Assembly: GCA_023897205.1 (NCBI GenBank)
Contig: JAHWDD010000010.1
Span: 1,116,001 to 1,180,000 of the forward strand
Length of the DNA: 64,000 bases
Reading direction: 5' to 3'
Origin: Exophiala sp. HKRS030
Lineage: Eukaryota > Ascomycota > Eurotiomycetes > Chaetothyriales > Herpotrichiellaceae
A program made the position numbers and the translations under genes. Shown here piece by piece: positions 9,989 to 21,521 of the stretch (its first letter is position 1; every line of letters begins with the position of its first letter). The notes beneath the pieces are model-generated. The model was not told the DNA's origin. It ran no database searches and saw nothing but the letters and a program-made list of their open reading frames with translations.

Positions 9989-12555
9989 CTAAATGCCCGA
10001 ATCGACCTGCAGCGGAGCCAGGTCGGGATGGTTCTTCATGCAAGGGTCCGAAGGGTCGTGGATTTTGGGTCTCCAGTCGTCCCACCGTCTACACATGTCG
10101 AAAAAGGGTTCGTCCCAACCCAGGGGGAAATTGATCTTGTCCGGGTTCTCGACGATCTGGGCGGCCAGACCGGAAGAGGCGTGGAAGGCGATGTGACAAT
10201 GCATGATCCAGACACCCGGATTGTCCGCCTTGAACGCGACGATGAGGTACCCCTTGTCGGGTAGGAAAGCCACGTCCCGCCTGGGAGGGTTGTCCAGGGT
10301 CAAGTTGGCCTTGCTCACGTCGCACTCGGTGTGACCATCCGGCACGCATTGATCCAAGATGGCGAAGTCGTGACCGTGGAGGTGAATCGGGTGTTCTCCA
10401 GGTACAAAAACTCCGGGGACCTTTGGCACCGGGTGAGGGAGTAAAGGGGCGGACTTTTTCCTCGCCCCGGAAATGACGGTCAGTTGAATCCATTGATCTT
10501 CGGGCACTTCGCCGGTCTCGACGACGGCGAGCCACGGCTTCTCGCTGAAGTCCTCGTGCAGGTTTAGTAGCGTAGGACCGCTGAAGTTCAACCACATGGG
10601 ATGACCGGACACCAATTCGAACCTCCCGACTTGTTTGTCACAAGGGTAGTAAGGTGACTGTTTCAATTGATGGTAGGTGAGGTAAAAAGGGTCCATTTCT
10701 GTTTTACTCTTAAATTAAACCTCATTCATTACTTTGATGGTGTGTAGATTCCAGGAAAACTCACCATGTCTTGAAGTACCAACTTGCCATGGCACGACCG
10801 GTGAGATGTTACGGTAATACGTCTCGTCCGCACAAGTCAAGGTAAACTTGTTTCTCGGCGTGGTGGGTAATCTGTCGTCGTCGAAAGTGTATCGGACAAT
10901 ACCGGTATGCTCGTCGGGTATTGGGGCAGAGGGACTGAATGAGGTACAGTTTGGCGCCGGACTGGTACGGATCCAATAGCTTTGGTCGGCGGTAAATCGA
11001 TCAGGGATAGCCTCGACTATGATGTTATATCGTTGTCCTGAAACACGACAGAGGTCAGATGGTACGGAGCGAAGCGCATTGAGTTGGACAGTTAGTCAAG
11101 ACTTACCAATTCCAACCACAACATGATCGGTATAATATGGTTCAATGGCGACAAAGTCGGTCGAAATTACCCAGAATTTATGGTTGTCGATTGAAAAGAC
11201 AAATGTGGTGTCAGCAGCACCGTTGATTAATCTCATCAAATACCTCACTCCCTGTCGTCAATGTTAGAAGCGATATGAAAACCTCCGAGAGGAGGAACTC
11301 CAAAAAAAAACAAGACAATGTTCACCTTTTGAAACATCACTTGATTGAATTTTGGCTTGCCAACTGTTTGGGAATCCTCTTGGGAGTCGAGCTTGAGAGG
11401 TGGCCAATGACCTGACAAAAATTCTGCTTTGAGCTTACGGACTCGGAACCATGTATGGGACAAACAAACTTACCAATACCGTTTTGCAAGATGTTATCAA
11501 CGAATACCTGGCTACCATTGTCCTTGATAGATACGTCCCACTTTTGATATGGACTGCATGACAGTATTAATTAAATTAATCCGAGAGATGGAGCTGGTAT
11601 AAAATCACACCTTTGATGTAACCAGTCACTCATGATGATGGGATACAACTGATGATCAAAGTCCCTTGACGCCGGACCGTAGATGGTCAATGGACCCATC
11701 GCTCCAGCGGCGTACTGGAGGCGAAAAAAATTCCAACGTCAGGTACAATATTACTTTTGCCCCCAAAATAGCCAACAAGTCGAGGCTCACCTGAAGAGAA
11801 TAATGGCTGTGATACCATGTGGTGCCATATTGTGTGGCATTGAAGACATAGGTAAATTCCTGGCCAGGGGCAATCGGGCACTGAGTGACGGCGTTGACGC
11901 CGTCCATGTGGCCAGTGTTTAATTGTCTGACGCCGTGCCAATGTACAGAGGTGCCATTGCCGGGCGCTCCGTATGGCTGCTCACCGGTCAACTTGTTCTT
12001 GACGGTGATTATGAGCTTGTCACCCCAGCAGGCCTGGAGTCGAGGTCCGGGGAAGCTGCCGTTGAACAGCTGCGCGGGAAGTGAACCGAAGCCGTCCGGG
12101 TCGCTGAGGGTCTCCTCCAGCTCCAGATAGTAATGTCTTTCGATCCCCTTGGGACCATTGTTCTCGTAGTCGGTGTGGATGTCGAAACGTTGACCGGTCT
12201 TTGTGTTTTTGATCCAGCACTGCCTGTCGTTCCGAGTGTTGCATGCCACCCAGCCTTGTGACTCTGGGTAGTCAGGATAGTCACAACGGAAGGGGGCACC
12301 TTCAAGATCGTCCGGAGGGTGGAAGATGGGATGTTTCGCTGCTTCCGGTCTTACTGGGGGCTGTATTGGAACCTGAAGTCCGGGGTCATTAGTGCCGGTG
12401 GAATCGAAAAACCAGCCTGGGGAGTTGGTAAGAAGACCAAACAGAGAGGTGACGCCGGTCCAAAAACTCCCTATGGGAGCCATCTTCGAGGTATTGAGTA
12501 CTTCAAGATGGTTGTACTTGATAGACCGAGGTAGCTGGACGCACAAGAAGTTCAT
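9989..12555 (-). CDS. Laccase (ascomycete multicopper oxidase) with DSGI C-terminal plug
   Basis: Oxidises phenols at the T1 copper and reduces oxygen to water at the trinuclear centre; role in pigment formation or aromatic turnover. Seven exons: 12555-11791, 11714-11611, 11553-11474, 11411-11326, 11251-11107, 11037-10765 and 10698-9989, all GT...AG, giving 720 residues. All four copper motifs are present: [17 protein letters not shown] (first intron directly after), [10 protein letters not shown] and [12 protein letters not shown]. The axial position after the T1 His is Leu, as in higher-potential ascomycete laccases. The protein ends in DSGI, the C-terminal plug seen in Melanocarpus-type laccases (DSGL there). 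It is longer than typical (~560-620) because of the N-terminus; an internal ATG at 12483 gives 696 residues. A clear signal peptide is not obvious with either start. The usual HCHIAWH has Phe instead of Trp. Confidence 0.92.
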
Positions 12556-13585
12556 ATATGTCGCTCAGATCATCCCCAGGTCCGACGTGACGGAATGTCT
12601 CTCTTTTCTTCTTTGAGGCTGACCATGCATACCGTCATGTGTTACACCACGGTCCAAGGACTTCCATCTCTCGTTTAGTAACAAAATTCTGCATTCCCCA
12701 AGACGCGGTTCAGCTCAGCCTCCGTAATGTTTCCAATGGATCACACCAATCACAAGGCGAGTGCATGGCGGGCCTCGTTGAGGAAGGCACAGTCAGCTCG
12801 ACCATGACTGGTCTCGTTGTCCCTACCTTTGCGATGAAAACGAGGATTTCAGCTCAATATTCGAAACGGGGCTTGATGGAAGGACTTGTCAAGCACACAT
12901 CTCAATGGCCAGCCAATAAGGCGCCCTCTTTTGGTCGCGAGTGGATGATTCCAATGCAATTTGGGGGAAATGTGATTGGAAAACGACCTGCATGCATGTT
13001 GTACAGGTTCACGGTCTGGAAAAAAAACATCATTGCTGCAAGCATCTAAGCGAGCTGAAAATCAATGGCTTTTGATGGTGTGGCATTCTGACGGGAAAGG
13101 ACAAGGATGCCAGTGCGGAATCGGATCGCCCGTGCAAATGATGCTCTGGGCAAAATATATGTTCCCTCTCGTATGCTGGTGAGTTAGTAGGTAGGGATCG
13201 TATGGCTGACATCTGGTTCGTCTTCGGTATGGGAGGAATTGTAGAAGGTATGGGGGATCATCTTCAGCACTAGCCATCAAAAGTACTTTGCGAATGATTA
13301 CTCAGATGTTGTTGTTGACAGAAAGTAATCACAGCAGGGTTGAGGAGGCTCTTGGATCTCTACGAACACGGATCATGAGGTAAATCAAAATCTAACCGTA
13401 TTGAGAATCGACCTCGGCTCTGAGGCAGAAAGGTCGAGTATTGTACGGAGTCTTCACGGAGTAGTTCATTTGTCTACAAAGTACAAAGGTCATGTTAATG
13501 TACAGTATGGTCATGGTCTCACTCTCTCAATGTCTGCTTAGATAAGACGTCGAGGTACCTTTTGTTCCCTTTGACCTGAACGACC
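12556..13585. other. Intergenic, divergent promoter of laccase and enoyl-CoA hydratase
   Basis: About 1 kb between divergent starts. A 136-codon frame on the plus strand (12639-13049) has no recognisable features. Near 13440-13465 two copies of an ACGGAGT(C/A) sequence resemble the intergenic TACGGAGTA motif found elsewhere in the window. Confidence 0.5.
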
Positions 13586-14464
13586 ATGTCCGCCCCATCA
13601 CCTCCGTCGAGTCTCAAGACTCCTCCCCCGTCGACACCAAACACGATCCTCCTCTTCCCCACACCCTCGATCCTTCTCATCGTCCTCAACAACCCGCGCG
13701 GCCTCAACTGCCTCTCGACGTCTCTCCACTGGTCCCTGGACGCGCTGCTGTCGTGGTTCGACAATGAACCGACCCTGGGCTGCTGCGTCGTCACCGGCAT
13801 GGGCCGCGCATTCTGCGCCGGCGCCGACCTGAAGGAGTGGAACGAGTCCAACGCCCGCGCCGCCAAGGGCCAACCGGGCCAACGGGTCATGCCTGCCAGC
13901 GGGTTCGGCGCCATCAGCAGACGTACGGGTAAGAAACCCGTCATCGGTGCCGTCAACGGTCTCGCCTTCGGCGGAGGCATGGAGATGGTGGCGAACATGG
14001 ACATGGTGGTCGCCGCCAAGGGAGCGCAGTTCTCGCTGCCCGAGGTCAAGCGAGGCGTCGTGGCTTTTGCGGGGGCCCTACCACGTCTCGTCAGGACCGT
14101 CGGAAAGCCGAGGGCAATGGAGATGGCCTTGACGGGCAGGACAGTGAGCGCTGCCGAGGCCAGAGAATGGGGGTTCGTCAATGCCGTCACCGGAGATGCA
14201 CCTGTGGAGGCCGAGATTCTGGACAGACCAGTCGTGAAGAAAGCACTTCAATACGCAAAGGAGATTTGTGGCAACAGTCCAGACAGTGTCATTGTTAGTC
14301 GGGCAGGTGTCATTGCAGGTTGGGAAGATGGCAGTGCAGAACATGGTACACAAACCACAAACGAAGTCTATCAGAGACGGTTGAACGAAGGAGAAAATAT
14401 CCGGGAAGGTGTCAAGGCATTTGTTGAAAAGCGCTCTCCGAGATGGGTACCCAGCAAGCTGTAG
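13586..14464 (+). CDS. Enoyl-CoA hydratase/isomerase, peroxisomal (C-terminal SKL)
   Basis: Crotonase-fold enzyme, 292 residues, single exon. The oxyanion-hole segments are FCAGADLKEW (~76-85) and GLAFGGGMEM (~126-135). Both family glutamates are present: Glu133 in GGGMEM and Glu153 in LPEVKRG, which favours hydratase chemistry. The last three residues are SKL, a canonical PTS1 signal, so the protein should be imported into peroxisomes and act in beta-oxidation or a related CoA-thioester pathway. The first ~20 residues are Pro/Ser-rich and not part of the fold. The codons are strongly GC-rich compared with its flanks. Confidence 0.93.
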   Translation: MSAPSPPSSLKTPPPSTPNTILLFPTPSILLIVLNNPRGLNCLSTSLHWSLDALLSWFDNEPTLGCCVVTGMGRAFCAGADLKEWNESNARAAKGQPGQRVMPASGFGAISRRTGKKPVIGAVNGLAFGGGMEMVANMDMVVAAKGAQFSLPEVKRGVVAFAGALPRLVRTVGKPRAMEMALTGRTVSAAEAREWGFVNAVTGDAPVEAEILDRPVVKKALQYAKEICGNSPDSVIVSRAGVIAGWEDGSAEHGTQTTNEVYQRRLNEGENIREGVKAFVEKRSPRWVPSKL

Positions 14465-14945
14465 GTCAAAATATCAAGCCCAAAAATAAAACTGTGAGTA
14501 GAGTAATGGAATGTGTTGTTGGATATCTTTTTAATATTTTCATACTTTCCGTGTCAGCGCAAGCCTGGACTTGACCATGCCTGTTGACTCCTCAAGTAAA
14601 CACTTCCCGCCCCCGACGATTTAGTTCAGCCATCGTCGGAATTTGCTTCCATCCAGCAAGATACAGAAAGACAGATAAGTAGACCCCCCCGTCTGGAAAA
14701 CAAGCTTCAATTTCAAACACAAGATATGTGCCAGGTCTCCAGGTCGATGATGATCGTTGCATAAATGTGAGAAAGCCATCATCCCAGAGTCGAGTGGCAC
14801 CTGATTAGGCCCCAACGTCGCCGTGCACGCCATTGGCAAACCCCTCTGACGAGCAACATGCCGGTGTTTAGAGTGCATCTCCATGCATGTCAGAACAGAC
14901 ATTGGCGCGTGATTGGTATCATCGTTTCAAGAGTAAAGACTGCAT
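14465..14945. other. Intergenic between convergent genes
   Basis: 3' flanks of the hydratase and the MADS-box gene. No gene seen; small frames here lack any supporting feature. Confidence 0.6.
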
Positions 14946-15686
14946 TTATGCTCGCTGGTGTTGAGGCATCTGAGGCATACCTGCATATTGACCACTCTGA
15001 TTTTGTTGTTGAAGTTGCTGGTAGTACATGGCTTGCTGCTGTTGTTCTTGAGTCATGTAGGGGCCATGGCCAGGAGGACGTGGCATGCCCGTGGCTGCGA
15101 CTGCAGGTGGCATTGCGGGGACATCATCAGGCGAAGCGACATCATCAGCGCCATCAACCCCATTCTCATTGCCTGAGGGTTCGGGGGCGTTCAAGCATGC
15201 CTGAGCCAATGTTAGCGTAGGAAAGGATGCTAAGATTCAACAAGATAATGTACCTGAATCAAGTTCTTGCCTTCGGCCTTTGTGACAAGTGGTTGAAGCT
15301 TGGGGGTGGTGAAGGTGTAGACAAGACCGGTTTCAGAGACGACCAACAAAAGAACTTGTGTGCCGGTGAGGACTGAGAGTTCGTAGGCCTTGACAATGGT
15401 TAACATGTATGGCGTGTGGTGTGAGTATTCTGCCTGCGCTTACCTTCTTCATGATACCCGCCTTTCGTTTTGAGAAGGTAATGTGACGACGCGATTTATC
15501 TTGAATGAACTTGATCTCGATCTTTCTTCTCTCTCTTCCTCCCTTCTCGTCATCATCGTCGTCGTCGTCCCCAGCCATGGACGTCCTCGGACGTTTTGTG
15601 CCTCGAGATTCAACGCCGTTACCGGTGAGCTCATCGCCAGGTGAGGGTTGGTCGAGACCAGCGGAATGATCGGTGATGTCGGCCAT
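14946..15686 (-). CDS. mcmA: MADS-box transcription factor, Mcm1/SRF type
   Basis: Orthologue of yeast Mcm1, a DNA-binding dimer that recruits partner regulators for mating, cell-cycle and development genes. Three exons: 15686-15444, 15388-15254 and 15200-14946; product 210 residues. The SRF-type MADS domain (~52-110) is almost textbook: RRKIEIKFIQDKSRRH, ITFSKRKAGIMKK and, after the first intron, AYELSVLTGTQVLLLVVSE and GLVYTFTTPKLQPLV. An acidic run (D40-D46) precedes it. The C-terminal exon is a Gln-rich, Pro-rich tail typical of fungal Mcm1 transactivation regions. A GTACCC...TTTAG sequence at about 15787-15731 on the minus strand could be an intron in the 5' leader. Its upstream region is unusually long. 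Confidence 0.95.
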
Positions 15687-18600
15687 GTCGCTTTTCGAGG
15701 GAACAGGTCAAGTATTAGGTCAAGGTGTGCCTAAACAAGTAAAGTGTCAATGGACGAAAGAGGAAATGAAGTGGATGTGGTAGGGTACCTTTTTCTTGAG
15801 GCTGCAGGGTGGCTTGTCAAGGGTTGTCAGCAAGGTCTAGGGTAACCTGGTCTGTAAGAGACAAGTTAGTCAGAAGTTGGCAATTGAGAGAATAGTTTGT
15901 AGAATAGCATTGTTGTTCTTCTTAGAACGCGACAGGAACTTGTTGAGGCAGTGAAGGCAAGGTGAGCGGACATGTCACGGACGCGTCGACGGAGAAGTGC
16001 AGCGGGCAGGGGCGGTTGCAGCAGGCCCGGACGAGTCGGCAGCGAGGAAATCTGGGGAGGATCACTGACAGGTGTGAAGACAACGCAACCAAGCTTTGTG
16101 GATGGAAGAGGGATGTGCAACAATTGCACTGCAAGAGGATAGAAGTGGGTTTGGGATACAGAAGAGGTAAGGTAGAACAAATCTGATCTGTATGGGCTGG
16201 TATGGTGGATATGGGATAGGAAATAACGAGTGTTCCTTGTCGCGGTGCACAGGAAGTGAAAAGGGTTTGGCTTGGGAGGTTGGATGAGGGGGAGCGAACG
16301 AGCGACGCGCAATGTGTGCAGTGCAGTGAGTGTTTCGGCAGATTCCAGGCCCAGCGGCAGCGGAGGGGGGTAAGAGTCGCAGTGCAGTTGGTGAGAGAGA
16401 GCGCCAGGTGAAGAGGCGGGTGAGTGGGTTGCAGTGAAGGGAAGAGAGACCCCGAAGCACGGAGCGTGACAGGGACAGTGACACCCAGAGGAGGCTGGAA
16501 TAGTGGGTGGCTTGGCCGAACTGGTCCGCTCCAGAGGCCCCGTCCAGTCCCAGTCATGCCCTTTCAGGCCCTGCCCGTATTTTCTGCCACTCTTCCATGT
16601 GCGTTACTCGAGTCCTTCGACCGCGATTTCTGCCGTGTCTGGAAACTTCCGTTCTGGCGCACCAATTTCTGGTCTTTTGCAAAAAAAGGTACTCAGGGGG
16701 GCCAGCAAACAGAACAGCCAGTCTCCAATGGCTACTCCAGACTCAGGACGGAGTACCAAAGAATCGACCATGGTTGTGGGCATTTTCTGTTCCAATTGTT
16801 TGTGGGTTCTTGGTTTGTAGTCCGAACGGACACGGTACTCCGTATGGGCTCAATGAGGGAAAGTGAAAAGTTGATCCCGTCACGTTTGATGGAAAAAGGT
16901 AAAGAGGGCATTGGAGGAGCACCACCAAAAATGGTGTACACACAGAACAACAAGCAACAACAAGAACGACAAACAATAAACACAAGACAACGTACCGATC
17001 TTTGTAAACAAGGGCTGAACAATTTTGTCGTTCCAGCAAGGATTACTCTTTGTCAGTTGTCGAAGTTTTGCAGGGCGTGGCACGAGATTTGCGGCGTGTG
17101 CAGTGGTGGGATGGTCGCTGTGAAGGGGAATTGAGGATGGACGAGAGAGGAAAGGGAGTCGGAAAGGGCATAGCGGCGACCTGCCTGCCTTTTGTAGATT
17201 GAGGCCTCTGGGCAGCCACTGGCGGCATCAGACGTGTACGCGGTGTGATTGGGTGCTAGGTCCAGGCGGATCATTCTTTCCCCGACTGCCCGTGAGCTTC
17301 CAGCCCTTTGCGAAGGGGGGGGAGAGTGAGTACAGTACAGTACTACTCCGTAGGTAATAAGTCAAGCAAGAAAAGCCAGCAACAAGGCGCAGCCAGTGGT
17401 TCCCCTTGGTGGTTCTAACTAGTGACTAGTGGACCTTTCTAGTGCTGCGGTGCGTAAGTGGTTCCAATGATTGCCATGGTTCAATCAACGCTGCTAGTCC
17501 TGTGCCAGTGCCACTTGCTAGTTGCTACTCTAGCTTACCCAACCTGCAAGTTTAACAAGTTGGACTCCGAAGACGAAGTCTTTTCTGCTCCAATTAATTG
17601 GAAACCTATAACTCCGTACTCCGTAGGCTACTGTACTGTACAGTAAGTTGTTGAAGAGGGAAGAATTGATGGTCTGACACCCTCGTGACTTCTTCTCTTC
17701 AATCCACCTTGACGAGGACGGGACTTTTACACGTACAGGATTCTTTTGTCATCTTTGGCTCCAATTGATGATGCGTTGCCTGGAATCATTCCTCCATCCC
17801 GATAATAGTAACAGTAATATACTTTACACACCCCCTTCTATACTCTACAGTATGTTCTATACACCTGTACTCTCAATACTACAGTATGTTCCCAAGAACC
17901 TCGGTCCTCTGTATGTACAGTAGTAAACCAACATCCCTCCACACCTCGGCCTACATCCACCCTTGACGACCCAAAACTTGCCCCTTGCCGTGTTTAGCTT
18001 GCAACCCTCAAGGGTGACTAGCCCGGACTTAGCCTACCGTAGCTTACTATCCGCAAAACTCGTAGCCCGTGGTCAGCAAACATGCAATCCACCTTCAACC
18101 TTGCTGAATCATCGGGCGACCCAACCATTAATTGATTCGCAGGTGCTCGGAACCTTCCCCAGCTTCCATTTTGACACCCGGAATGGCCGCCCCTGGACCG
18201 CCTGGATGTACATACAGTACAGGGCTCTATGTACTCCGTACGGATACTCCGTGTCGCACATGAACATGTGCATAAACACGTTTCTTTGGGGGGCTACGTA
18301 AGCTTGCGCACCAGATATCAGCGACTCCCTGAATCTCATGTCGTACTCATCTGTTTTCCACTTGTACATTACCATCCTCCGTACTCCGTAACTGGTCCAA
18401 TCATCTTTTCGCCGGATGCCACCGGCCTTTACTTTGCTGCATGCCCCGTCACCTTTCGCTGATAGTGATACGGGATGTACGGAGTATCACAAAGTCATTC
18501 GATCCTGAGATAAGACCGACTTGCATATTTATTACTTTTGTGTCTGTGTATTTGCATGCAATTCGTTCATACCTCAGTTCATTTCGACACAGCGCTCGCC

Positions 18601-18690
18601 TACGTCTGACTAAGCCTTCCGACAACCGCGTCCACGGTACAGAGTACACGGCGCAGTAACATTCTCTGTAATCATGCGTGTACGTCTGTG
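15687..18690. other. Long (3 kb) upstream region of mcmA
   Basis: No convincing protein gene; long frames at 15922-16557 (minus) and 16424-17134 (plus) overlap each other and show no domain. The stretch is unusually rich in short repeated words: the 9-mer TACTCCGTA or its complement at 16836, 17344, 17617, 18232, 18382 and 18478, and a cluster of TACAGTA-type words at 17330-17930 including CTACAGTATGTTC-like copies near 17846 and 17880. The proximal part probably contains an intron-bearing 5' leader of mcmA. Confidence 0.5.
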
Positions 18691-19518
18691 TCAGGCGGGG
18701 ATCTCTTTACCATCCCAGTCCCAACACTTCCCTCGTCCATCTTGCCCCAAACCATTGACGACGTCGATCAACCTCTCCGCGCTGAATTCCGGACTGAACA
18801 GTTTCTCCTTGGGAGTGCTTTCCCAAAACTCCTCGCTCAGACCGGTCTTGACGGTGCCAGGGTGGAGACCCACGCACATGGCGTTTTCGGAACTCTGCAT
18901 CTTCAGGTAGATGTCGGTCGACTTGACAAACTGATTCAGGCCAGCTTTCGAAGACCGGTAAGTGTACCACCCTCCCAGACGATTGTCCCCGATCGACCCG
19001 ACCCTGGCGCTCATGAGCGCCAACACGGCCGAGCGTGGAAGAAGACTGCTGCCGCCGTCCTGGTACTGTTCGAGAGTCACCGATTTTCGCGGCAAGAACC
19101 GAGAAAAATGTTTGACGAGCATCATGGGAGCAAGCAGATTCAACTTCAACATCTGCAGTGCCGACTCGTATTCCACCTTGTCCGGGGCCTTTTCCGGGAC
19201 CAACATGCCAGGAATCATGAACCCCAGACGTAGGTGTGCCGTCTTGTTTCGTGTTCGGTCGTTGTATTTCCCCTTGCAATACTCGGCCAGTTCCGATATC
19301 GAGGACTCGGAGAGGACGTCACATTCACACACGTCCAGACGCGAAGCCTGTTCATCCGACACGTCCTCCAACCCCGACAAGAGCTCCTCCTTGGTGCCTG
19401 ACACGTTCGACCTCGCCGTCGCCACGATTGGTACGCCCGCGGGCAACGTCCAAAGGAGATGCCTCGTCAAGGCAAACCCGATGCCTCGCGAGGAGGGCGT
19501 GACCAACGCCCAAGCCAT
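18691..19518 (-). CDS. Short-chain dehydrogenase/reductase
   Basis: Rossmann-fold NAD(P)-dependent oxidoreductase of 275 residues, single exon. The cofactor loop is TPSSRGIGFAL (~7-17), the structural Asn is in KLNLLAP (~Asn128), the catalytic Ser lies in ARVGSIG (~175) and the active site is Tyr187 and Lys191 in YTYRSSKAG. The HPGTVKTGL segment (~220-228) is typical of the subgroup resembling C-factor/carbonyl reductases. The frame is open 27 codons upstream, but only to a TTG; ATG 19518 puts the glycine motif at its usual distance from the N-terminus. Substrate unknown. Confidence 0.9.
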   Translation of the reverse strand: MAWALVTPSSRGIGFALTRHLLWTLPAGVPIVATARSNVSGTKEELLSGLEDVSDEQASRLDVCECDVLSESSISELAEYCKGKYNDRTRNKTAHLRLGFMIPGMLVPEKAPDKVEYESALQMLKLNLLAPMMLVKHFSRFLPRKSVTLEQYQDGGSSLLPRSAVLALMSARVGSIGDNRLGGWYTYRSSKAGLNQFVKSTDIYLKMQSSENAMCVGLHPGTVKTGLSEEFWESTPKEKLFSPEFSAERLIDVVNGLGQDGRGKCWDWDGKEIPA

Positions 19519-20796
19519 CGTAATTCGAGAGTTTCTTATCCGTACTGTGGAGAGACGGATTTCATCGAGCACGGCTTCTTTCAAGTCTAGAGCTAACAAG
19601 TAAAATGCTCTTGAACCCCTTTTTTCATTTCATGTCCTTTGTAGCTGTATTGCTGACGCAGTCGTATACTTGTTGTACTTGTATTGATTCAGTTAATGTA
19701 TAACCAACGTCGATTCGGTTCTCGTGTGTTGTATGTGGGGTGCTAGTTGTGTTTGTCTCTGTCTGTCCCGTGTTACTCGTGGAACGAAACATTTGAATTT
19801 TGTCGATATTTGGTACTCGATAAAGACAAGCCATTTGGGAGTGATGACCACAAAATATAGTAAGAGTAAAATAAAGTTGACTTTTCTCAAGACGTTGACA
19901 CATGCAAACACTGTACCTAGGTCTAGGCATGTAAAGTAATGTCAGGGGGAGAACTGGAGGTCATGATGTCGAAGACATGACGGACCACGATCATCATCAT
20001 AATCATCATCATCATCATGGTTTGCCGATCATCGCATCTAAACACGAGAATATGGATACTGCTACCGAGTAAATCGATCGACCCTCCTTTCCCCGTTATA
20101 ATTGTACTCGTACAAGTACTTCTTACTGATGATCGATATAGGGCTGAACACGATGCTCAAGACTAGCTCCAAGGTCATTTACATTTCATTGAACCCAACA
20201 AAGTGCAAGTCGTAGTCCGTAATCCGTACCCATACGGAATGTGACCGTATTTGGAATCTCTCAAACAATATTCATGCGCTTCTACATTGATCTAGAAACC
20301 CGTGGAATACAAGAAACGAATCAAGGTGAAACCACGCGATAGGAGTGACATGACTGTGACTGCATATATAAACACATACCCTGTGTAGTTATATCCGTAC
20401 AAGCTCATATCCCCTCCTCCTGCGCCATCCTGCTATCTATCATGAGATAAAAGGGTCTTGTACAAATCCAATTCACAACAAATCTCAAAAACGGAAGCTG
20501 TATAAAACTCCGAGAACAATCGCGAACTCTCGACAATGAGAAGAAACGCTCAAAGCTGTCGTAAAGTACGTGGAGCTCATTGAAGCCATGGTTGGCTACA
20601 CATCACCTCACCTATCCGTCCTTCAACCTGTACCAAGTCGCCATGTGGGCGCTCTCCAAACAAATCGCAACGTCCAGCGCAGCTCGAAGGCGATCTTCGT
20701 CTGCTGTAACCCTTGAGGCGAGGTACAATTTCGGGCCATGAAGTGCATACACCACAGAACAATTTGACCCAGGTCTCGTTATCGAACTTGTCAGAC
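19519..20796. other. Intergenic, 1.3 kb
   Basis: Contains an (ATC)n microsatellite and no recognisable gene. It includes the upstream region of the dehydrogenase and the 3' flank of the tetraspanin. Confidence 0.55.
19990..20018 (+). repeat. (ATC)n microsatellite
   Basis: About nine ATC/AAT-type triplets in a row, one unit being imperfect (ATA). Confidence 0.9.
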
Positions 20797-21521
20797 TTAG
20801 ATAGGCCCAAATCCCCTTTTCTCATCAATCAGTCTGTACCGCTTCTTCTCCTTGCGGTCCTTGATCAAGCACAGTGCCGCAAGTAGAAGCATCATGTCGA
20901 CCGCAACGAAACCGAAGAAAGTGGTGAAGACGATATCGAGGAATCGATTGGCGAAGACGCCAAAGGGGCTGACGCAAGGGCCGAGCTTCGCAGCGGTAGC
21001 AGCACTGGTGCAAACATCGTCCTTGATAAAGAGCGCGGGGTTTGTATAGCCACAGCACTTGAACTTTTGCTGCAGCATGGACTGAACGTTGGCGCTCTGG
21101 TTCATCCAGACAGGAGTCAGGTTCTTGTGGATTTCGAGTGTCGAGAACCAAATGGCCAAGCCGATGGAGAGGGTCATGAGTGCGGCAACGATGACGCCAG
21201 CAACGTGGATTTTGAGCCAAACTCGGTTGCGACGCAGAAAGAAGGCGGGGATGGAGAGGAGGAAGGTGATGAACATGATGACCGAGTTGGCTTCGCTGGC
21301 TGCGAGGATGTTAGCACTATAGAACAAAGTTTCCAGTGTCCGGGCGCATGCTTACCAGTCAAAGGACAATGGTCCAGAAGCAAGTTCGTCGCGACGTCGC
21401 CCACATTCATGTTGTTCTTGACGGCCTGCCGAGTGTACAGTGGGATGACCAAGTGCAACGCGGCACATGCCAGGAAGGCAAGGTCGAAGCCGATGAAGAC
21501 AAGGAGGATCTTGTTCGCCAT
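20797..21521 (-). CDS. Tetraspanin
   Basis: Four-pass membrane protein of 222 residues from two exons, 21521-21356 and 21299-20797 (GTAAGC...CAG, branch CTAAC). Membrane segments lie at ~3-28, ~58-78, ~83-110 and ~170-200. The large extracellular loop has the family-defining CCG (FKCCGYTNP) with two more cysteines (DDVCTS and LGPCVS), enough for two disulphides. The tail is basic (KDRKEKKRYR). Fungal tetraspanins such as Pls1 control polarised growth and septin/NADPH-oxidase organisation; which subfamily this belongs to I cannot say from sequence alone. The start ATG gives a normal short cytoplasmic N-terminus. Confidence 0.88.

Noticed and set aside
12639..13049. 136-codon frame in the laccase upstream region
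   Set aside because: No domain and no regular coding pattern.
15922..17134. Two overlapping long frames (minus 15922-16557 and plus 16424-17134)
   Set aside because: They lie on opposite strands, overlap, are low in recognisable structure and sit in the probable leader and promoter of mcmA.
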